Shown here: positions 5,661-9,200 of the stretch, one piece after another
Layout: every line of letters starts with the position of its first letter
How positions within the stretch are numbered: position 1 is the first letter of the stretch
Assembly: GCA_046728115.1 (NCBI GenBank)
Contig: JBKPDW010000112.1
Coordinates: 1 to 9,200 of the forward strand
DNA from: CAVSWN01 sp046728115
GTDB taxonomy: Bacteria; Acidobacteriota; Vicinamibacteria; Vicinamibacterales; CAVVIG01
Direction of reading: 5' to 3'
DNA length: 9,200 nucleotides
Notes under the pieces: model-generated
What the model was told of the DNA's origin: nothing
Database searches by the model: none
What the model saw: only the letters and a program-made list of their open reading frames with translations
Position numbers and translations under genes: made by a program

Positions 5661-8460
5661 CTTGTCGCGCCAGAGCGACGGCGTCTCGAAGGCAGGTCTG
5701 TCGCGCCGCAGCGGCCTATCCCGCCGCAGTGGTGACGGCGCGAAGATGGACCTGTCCCGCCAAAGCGGCGGCACCACCAAGGGGGGCCTGTCCCGACGCC
5801 TGGCCTGGATTCTCGTGCGCGCGTATCCGCCGCGCTTCCAGCGAGACGTCGGCCTGGGACTTGTGGATACCCTCGATGATCGCATGCGAGCGGCGCAAGC
5901 GAGCGGCGCACCGCGCGCGGCTGTCTGCCTGCGCGCGATCCTCGACACAATGCGCAACGCTCCGGTCGAATGGCTGGTTGCGACACGCGACGCGTTGAAA
6001 AAAACACCCAACAAGAGGAAGAAGATGGACTCTCTCTGGCAGGACGTCCGGTACGCACTGCGCCTCTGGCGACGCAAGCCCGTGCTCGCGCTGGTGGCCA
6101 TCGTCACGCTGGCGCTCGGCATCGGCGCCAACTCGGCGATGTTCAGCGTCGTCAATGCCGTGATTCTGCGGCCGCTGCCGTACGCCGATGCGGATCGGCT
6201 CGTCTCGCTGTGGGGACGCACGCCGAGCAACCCGCGAACGCTGATCTCGTACGACGAGTATCAGCAGTTCGCGGCCCAGCGCGAGTCGTTCGATTCCGTC
6301 GGCTTGTGGCTCGGCCAGAGCGTGAACTTGACCGGGACGCCGGAACCTCAGCGCATCGTCGGCTCGTTCGTGACCGGATCGTTCTTCGACGTGTTGCAGC
6401 TGAAGGCCGAACGCGGGCGTCTGTTTGGGGAAGATGAAGGTGCGCCGGAGACAGTCAAGCCAGTGGTCGTGATCTCTCACTCGTACTGGGAGAGGCAGTT
6501 CCACAGCGATCCTGCCGCCATCGGGTCCACGCTGATTCTCAACGGATCGCCGCTCACCGTCGTCGGCGTGCTCGCGCCGCCGTTCGACATACACACCGTT
6601 CCTGCTGACGGGTACTACGTGAACTACGACGTGTTCATTCCTGCCGGCCTGTTTCCCGTTCCGAGCGGTGTGACGATGGCGCAGGCCAAAGCGTCGCCAG
6701 GCTGGTTGTCCGTTGCCAGGCTCAAGTCGGGCGTCTCGCTGCAGACCGCGAATGCGAACGTGGACGTGGTGTCGAAGCGGCTCGAAGCGGCGAATCCGAA
6801 CATCCAAAAGGGCCGATCCGCCCGCGTGTTCGCGGTGCAGGACGACCTCGTCGGCGACTCGCGGACCTCGCTCTGGCTGTTGCTCGCATCGGTCGGCGTC
6901 GTGTTGCTGATTGCCTGCGTCAACGTCAGCAACCTGCTGGTGGCGCGCGCTGTCGATCGTCAAAAGGAAATGGCCGTGCGATCGGCGCTGGGCGCGAGCC
7001 GGGCGGCGGTGCTGCGGCAACTGACGGTGGAGTCGCTGCTGCTGTCGCTCGTGGCCGCCGTGTCAGGACTCGTGATCGGCCGATGGACGCTGAGCGCGCT
7101 CGAATCGTTCAGACCGCCGAACGTACCGATTCCCGACAGGATCCCGATGGACGGTGCCGTGCTCGCGTTTACGGTTGCGGTCGCCATCGCTGCGGCGATC
7201 GTGTGCGGACTGGCGCCGGCGCTGCGAATCACCCGCGCGGATGTCAGCCAGGCGCTGCAGGCCGGCGGCCGCCGATCCGGCGGCGGCAGCGCTCGAACCC
7301 GCGACGGACTCGTCGTTGCGGAAATCGCGCTGTCGATCATGCTGCTCGCCGTGTCGGGTCTGCTGATTCAGAGCATGCTGGCGCTCCAGCGGGTGAACGT
7401 CGGCTTCGACAGTCGCAGCGTCTTCACGCTGCAATTCCGGCTGCCGGCAGGGAAGTACCCGACGCCCGAGGCGATCGCCCAATTCTTCCGGCAGGCGATC
7501 GCACGGATCCGGGAGGTAGCGGGCGTCGAATCGGCGGCGCTGGTCCGGCGCGTGCCACTCAGCGGCAATTGGGGCGATACACCGTTCACCGTCGAGGGCC
7601 GGCCTGTGCCGGCGGGATCCGAACCGAGAGCGGGGCAGAACATCGTCACGCCCGACTATTTCCGATCGATGCGCATCCCGATGACGCGTGGACGCGACTT
7701 CACGGATCGGGACGACCTGCATGCGCCTCCGGTCGTGATCGTCAACGAAACGCTCGTGCGCACGACATGGCCGGGTGAGGATCCGATTGGCAAGCACCTG
7801 ACGGTGCCAGACTTCCACGAGTCGATGACTGTCGTCGGCGTCGTGGGCGACGTGAAGCATCGAACGGTGACCGAACCGGCACGACCGCAGCTGTATCTGG
7901 CTCACTACCAGCTGCCGATGATCTTCAGCAGCCTGGTGGCCCGAACGGCGGTGCCGCCCGCAAGCCTTACCAGCGAGATCCGGCGTGCGGTGTGGAAGGT
8001 CGACAAAGACCAGCCAATGTGGTCCGTTGCGCCGCTCGACACGCTCCTGAAGAATTCGCGCGGCTCTACGCGTTTTCTCGCGTCGCTGCTGGCGATGTTC
8101 GCTGGAATCGCGGTGCTGCTCGCGGCAGTGGGCATCTACGGTGTGATGTCGTACGCCGTCACCGAACGCACCCACGAGATCGGGATCCGCATGGCGCTCG
8201 GCGCGTCGGGCAATCGCGTGCGCCGCGAGATCGTCGGGCGCGGATTGAAACTCACGGCGATTGCTCTGGCGATCGGCGTCCCCGGCGCCATCGCGCTTGC
8301 GCGACTGACGCAGGGCGTGCTGTTTGGCGTGCGGCCCGGCGATCCGGCCACGCTCGCCAGCGCCGGTGCGCTGCTGGCGATCGTTTCGCTGGCCGCCTGC
8401 TACTTGCCGGCACGCCGCGCATCGCGTGTCGATCCGGTCGTGGCGTTGGCGCAGGAATGA
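5653..8460 (+). CDS. ADOP-type duplicated ABC permease (MacB/FtsX fold) with N-terminal prefix
   Basis: A 935-residue inner-membrane protein. GTG 5653 overlaps the padR stop by 8 bp. Residues 4-49 are a low-complexity tract of 12-residue repeats (LSRRSxxxxKxx). Residues 49-120 match the helical permease prefix, with LAWILVRAYPPRF and LVDTLDDRMR. From MDSLWQDVRYALR (125) onward it is two MacB_PCD plus FtsX halves. Hydrophobic segments lie near 144-164, 407-430, 460-480, 501-525, 552-576, 808-833, 866-886 and 900-922, with large extracytoplasmic domains between. Both halves carry the signature after a membrane helix: EMAVRSALGAS and EIGIRMALGAS. No ATPase is fused or encoded nearby, hence the 'orphan' permease; transport or mechanotransmission is inferred and the substrate is unknown. 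ATG 6025 follows an AGAGGAAG ribosome site and could start a shorter 811-residue form lacking the prefix. Confidence 0.93.
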   Translation: MPSLSRQSDGVSKAGLSRRSGLSRRSGDGAKMDLSRQSGGTTKGGLSRRLAWILVRAYPPRFQRDVGLGLVDTLDDRMRAAQASGAPRAAVCLRAILDTMRNAPVEWLVATRDALKKTPNKRKKMDSLWQDVRYALRLWRRKPVLALVAIVTLALGIGANSAMFSVVNAVILRPLPYADADRLVSLWGRTPSNPRTLISYDEYQQFAAQRESFDSVGLWLGQSVNLTGTPEPQRIVGSFVTGSFFDVLQLKAERGRLFGEDEGAPETVKPVVVISHSYWERQFHSDPAAIGSTLILNGSPLTVVGVLAPPFDIHTVPADGYYVNYDVFIPAGLFPVPSGVTMAQAKASPGWLSVARLKSGVSLQTANANVDVVSKRLEAANPNIQKGRSARVFAVQDDLVGDSRTSLWLLLASVGVVLLIACVNVSNLLVARAVDRQKEMAVRSALGASRAAVLRQLTVESLLLSLVAAVSGLVIGRWTLSALESFRPPNVPIPDRIPMDGAVLAFTVAVAIAAAIVCGLAPALRITRADVSQALQAGGRRSGGGSARTRDGLVVAEIALSIMLLAVSGLLIQSMLALQRVNVGFDSRSVFTLQFRLPAGKYPTPEAIAQFFRQAIARIREVAGVESAALVRRVPLSGNWGDTPFTVEGRPVPAGSEPRAGQNIVTPDYFRSMRIPMTRGRDFTDRDDLHAPPVVIVNETLVRTTWPGEDPIGKHLTVPDFHESMTVVGVVGDVKHRTVTEPARPQLYLAHYQLPMIFSSLVARTAVPPASLTSEIRRAVWKVDKDQPMWSVAPLDTLLKNSRGSTRFLASLLAMFAGIAVLLAAVGIYGVMSYAVTERTHEIGIRMALGASGNRVRREIVGRGLKLTAIALAIGVPGAIALARLTQGVLFGVRPGDPATLASAGALLAIVSLAACYLPARRASRVDPVVALAQE
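5662..5798 (+). repeat. In-frame 36/18-bp repeat tract in the ADOP N-terminus
   Basis: Five copies of a TGTCSCGCC-like core start at 5663, 5699, 5717, 5753 and 5789, spaced 36, 18, 36 and 36 bp, all multiples of three. Most copies continue with a small inverted repeat such as GCCGCAGCGGC. The encoded peptide units begin LSRQS, LSRRS, LSRRS, LSRQS and LSRR. The last copy merges into the conserved prefix LAWILVRAY. The tract lies between the start codon and the conserved domain, which suggests insertion or expansion of a palindromic repeat that keeps the frame. Confidence 0.75.
6010..6027 (+). promoter_or_regulatory. Internal ribosome binding site and ATG in the ADOP gene
   Basis: Purine-rich AGAGGAAGAAG directly precedes ATG 6025, in frame with the permease and located exactly at the junction of the prefix and the MDSLWQDVRYALR core. 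By contrast the upstream GTG 5653 has no Shine-Dalgarno sequence and would rely on coupling to padR. Two products, with and without prefix, are therefore possible. The site may also be a relic of an ancestral fusion of separate prefix and permease genes. Confidence 0.4.
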
Positions 8461-8466
8461 TCACAA

Positions 8467-8540
8467 GGTTCTAGGTTCTAGAGTTCTAGGTTCTAGGTTC
8501 TAGAGTTCTAGAGTTCTAGAGTTCTAGAGTTCTAGAGTTC
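8467..8540 (+). repeat. Left tandem array of GGTTCTA / GAGTTCTA units
   Basis: The array holds nine complete units plus a 6-base partial unit: four 7-mers GGTTCTA (at 8467, 8474, 8489, 8496) and five 8-mers GAGTTCTA (at 8481, 8503, 8511, 8519, 8527). It begins 6 bp after the ADOP stop codon and ends 26 bp before the four-helix-bundle start. Each unit junction makes CTAG. The array is in inverted orientation to the one at 9014-9159; 8483-8503 is the perfect reverse complement of 9105-9125. Confidence 0.95.
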
Positions 8541-8570
8541 GGCATGCGGCATGCTAATCCGTCGGCATGC
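8541..8570 (+). repeat. Three GGCATGC copies upstream of and across the four-helix-bundle start
   Basis: GGCATGC occurs at 8541-8547 and directly again at 8548-8554, then at 8564-8570 where its ATG is the start codon of the next gene. GCATGC is a perfect palindrome. The spacing 7 then 16 bp and the position between the array and the gene make a protein-binding or insertion-edge role possible; nothing more can be shown. Confidence 0.6.
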
Positions 8571-9025
8571 ACGGCGTCGATCGATTTGAAGACCTGATCG
8601 TGTGGCAGCTGGCCGACGAACTGCGGCGTGAGGTGATGGCTTTCACCAACACAGGGCCGGCGTCGCGCGACTTCAGATACCGGGACCAAATTCGTGACGC
8701 CTCGTCATCGGCGACAAGGAACACGGCGGAGGGATTCGGACGATTCCGACCAAACGAATTCGCCCGATTTCTCGAGTATGCTCACGGTTCGCTGAACGAA
8801 GTCCAAGACGGCCTCATAGAAGCCCGCGATCGCGGTTTCGTCGACCAGGCGCAGTTCGATCGAATGTGGATCCTGTCGCGCCGAGCACTCGGCGCGAACA
8901 CGAACTTGATCAAGTACCTGAAGCACTGCGCCGCAAAGGGCCTTCAGCCGTGGCTCGGAAAACGTGGTGACCGAACTACCCAGTCGGGTAACAACGACCC
9001 GTTGTCGGCCCCGCCTAGAACCTAG
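8567..9025 (+). CDS. Four-helix-bundle protein (23S rRNA IVP / S23 family)
   Basis: 152 residues. The family pattern is clear: FEDLIVWQLADELRREV (7-23), RYRDQIRDASSSATRNTAEGFGR (37-59, with the typical N-x-AEG motif), NEFARFLEYAHGSLNEVQDGL (63-83) and a fourth helix ending NLIKYLKH (113-120). Members are about 120 residues, encoded within 23S rRNA intervening sequences in some bacteria or free-standing elsewhere. They share their fold with Avd, the nucleic-acid- and reverse-transcriptase-binding accessory protein of diversity-generating retroelements. The last 30 residues are an atypical polar tail, and the final Pro-Arg-Thr-stop is written in the first units of the right repeat array. An in-frame TAA at 8555 fixes ATG 8567 as start; there is no Shine-Dalgarno sequence. 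No rRNA or reverse transcriptase is adjacent, so the role is unknown, perhaps RNA binding. Confidence 0.9.
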   Translation: MHGVDRFEDLIVWQLADELRREVMAFTNTGPASRDFRYRDQIRDASSSATRNTAEGFGRFRPNEFARFLEYAHGSLNEVQDGLIEARDRGFVDQAQFDRMWILSRRALGANTNLIKYLKHCAAKGLQPWLGKRGDRTTQSGNNDPLSAPPRT

Positions 9026-9159
9026 AACCCTAGAACCTAGAACCCTAGAACCTAGAACCCTAGAACCTAGAACCCTAGAACCTAGAACCCTTGAACCTAG
9101 AACCCTAGAACCTAGAACCTAGAACCCTAGAACCCTAGAACCCTAGAACCCTAGAACCT
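9014..9159 (+). repeat. Right tandem array of CCTAGAA / CCCTAGAA units
   Basis: Nineteen units: nine 7-mers CCTAGAA and ten 8-mers CCCTAGAA (the one at 9088 is the variant CCCTTGAA), then a partial CCT. From 9021 to 9110 the 7-mer and 8-mer alternate strictly, a 15-bp higher-order unit repeated six times. The end changes to four consecutive 8-mers (9125-9156). Read on the minus strand the units are GGTTCTA and GGGTTCTA, so the array is the inverted counterpart of the left one. It overlaps the last codons and the stop of the four-helix-bundle gene. Confidence 0.95.
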
Positions 9160-9160
9160 C

Positions 9161-9166
9161 TATGAT
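9161..9166 (+). promoter_or_regulatory. -10 element of a leaderless downstream gene
   Basis: TATGAT (five of six to TATAAT) lies at -12 to -7 relative to ATG 9173, the classic geometry of a leaderless transcript. It starts immediately after the repeat array, so any -35 region or activator site would fall within the last repeat units; no TTGACA-like box is seen there. Confidence 0.4.
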
Positions 9167-9172
9167 CAACCG

Positions 9173-9200
9173 ATGCGCGACAATCCCTACGCCCCTGAGC
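9173..9200 (+). CDS. Start of an unidentified gene running off the window
   Basis: ATG 9173 opens a frame beginning MRDNPYAPE that continues to the window edge. Too little is visible to name a family. Support comes from the well-placed -10 box at 9161-9166 and the residue mix, which looks coding. An alternative ATG at 9162 in another frame (MINRC) overlaps the -10 box and is less likely. Confidence 0.35.

Noticed and set aside
5716..7020. Long open frame of 434 codons on the minus strand
   Set aside because: It is antisense to the ADOP gene; its composition (Arg, His, Gln-rich) and lack of any motif show a codon-bias artefact.
7063..8175. Open frame of 370 codons on the minus strand
   Set aside because: Same reason: a shadow of the permease core, with no ribosome site or family similarity.
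8567..9025. A complete diversity-generating retroelement based on the Avd-like protein
   Set aside because: No reverse transcriptase, template repeat or variable repeat is visible; the protein fits the general S23/IVP family equally well.
8567..9025. Intervening sequence within a 23S rRNA gene
   Set aside because: No rRNA sequence is recognisable on either side; the flanks are a protein gene and repeat arrays.
8467..9159. CRISPR array
   Set aside because: Units are 7-8 bp, directly abutting, without unique spacers or nearby cas genes.

Overview
The window is GC-rich chromosomal DNA with densely packed genes. The likely host is an acidobacterium, perhaps of the Vicinamibacteria group. The main reason is the pair of a short PadR regulator followed by a large duplicated MacB/FtsX-type permease with a helical prefix (the ADOP arrangement), which is a hallmark of Acidobacteriota. 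The taxon is an inference from gene content; no rRNA or marker gene is present.

Layout. (1) 1-3255, plus strand: the 3' end of an envelope operon. It holds the C-terminal part of a DUF4175-like protein, overlapping by 4 bp a BatA/CARDB/GATase-like membrane protein that is broken by one frameshift near 2255-2290. Such genes usually follow MoxR ATPase and DUF58 genes, which would lie left of the window. (2) 3305-4600, minus strand: a Rid-family protein and, upstream of it, a Tat-exported DUF4159 protein. DUF4159 is itself a common member of MoxR/DUF58 clusters, so 1-4600 may be one rearranged functional neighbourhood. (3) 4634-5230, plus: a GNAT acetyltransferase divergent from the DUF4159 gene, with only 33 bp between starts and overlapping -10-like elements. 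(4) 5334-8460, plus: PadR regulator and ADOP permease, overlapping by 8 bp. They are preceded by a promoter framed by a perfect 10-bp inverted repeat, probably the PadR operator. The permease carries an unusual N-terminal 12-residue repeat tract. (5) 8467-9159: a cassette-like unit in which a four-helix-bundle (23S rRNA IVP/S23, Avd-like) gene is bracketed by two inverted arrays of a 7/8-bp CTAG-containing repeat. (6) 9161-9200: a leaderless-looking promoter and the first codons of a further gene that runs off the window.

The most interesting structure is region 5. The arrays lie 6 bp after the ADOP stop codon and touch the next promoter. They are inverted relative to each other, the right one supplies the stop codon of the four-helix-bundle gene, and transcripts could pair across the gene. 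This looks like a small mobile or self-contained RNA/protein unit whose function is unknown to me.
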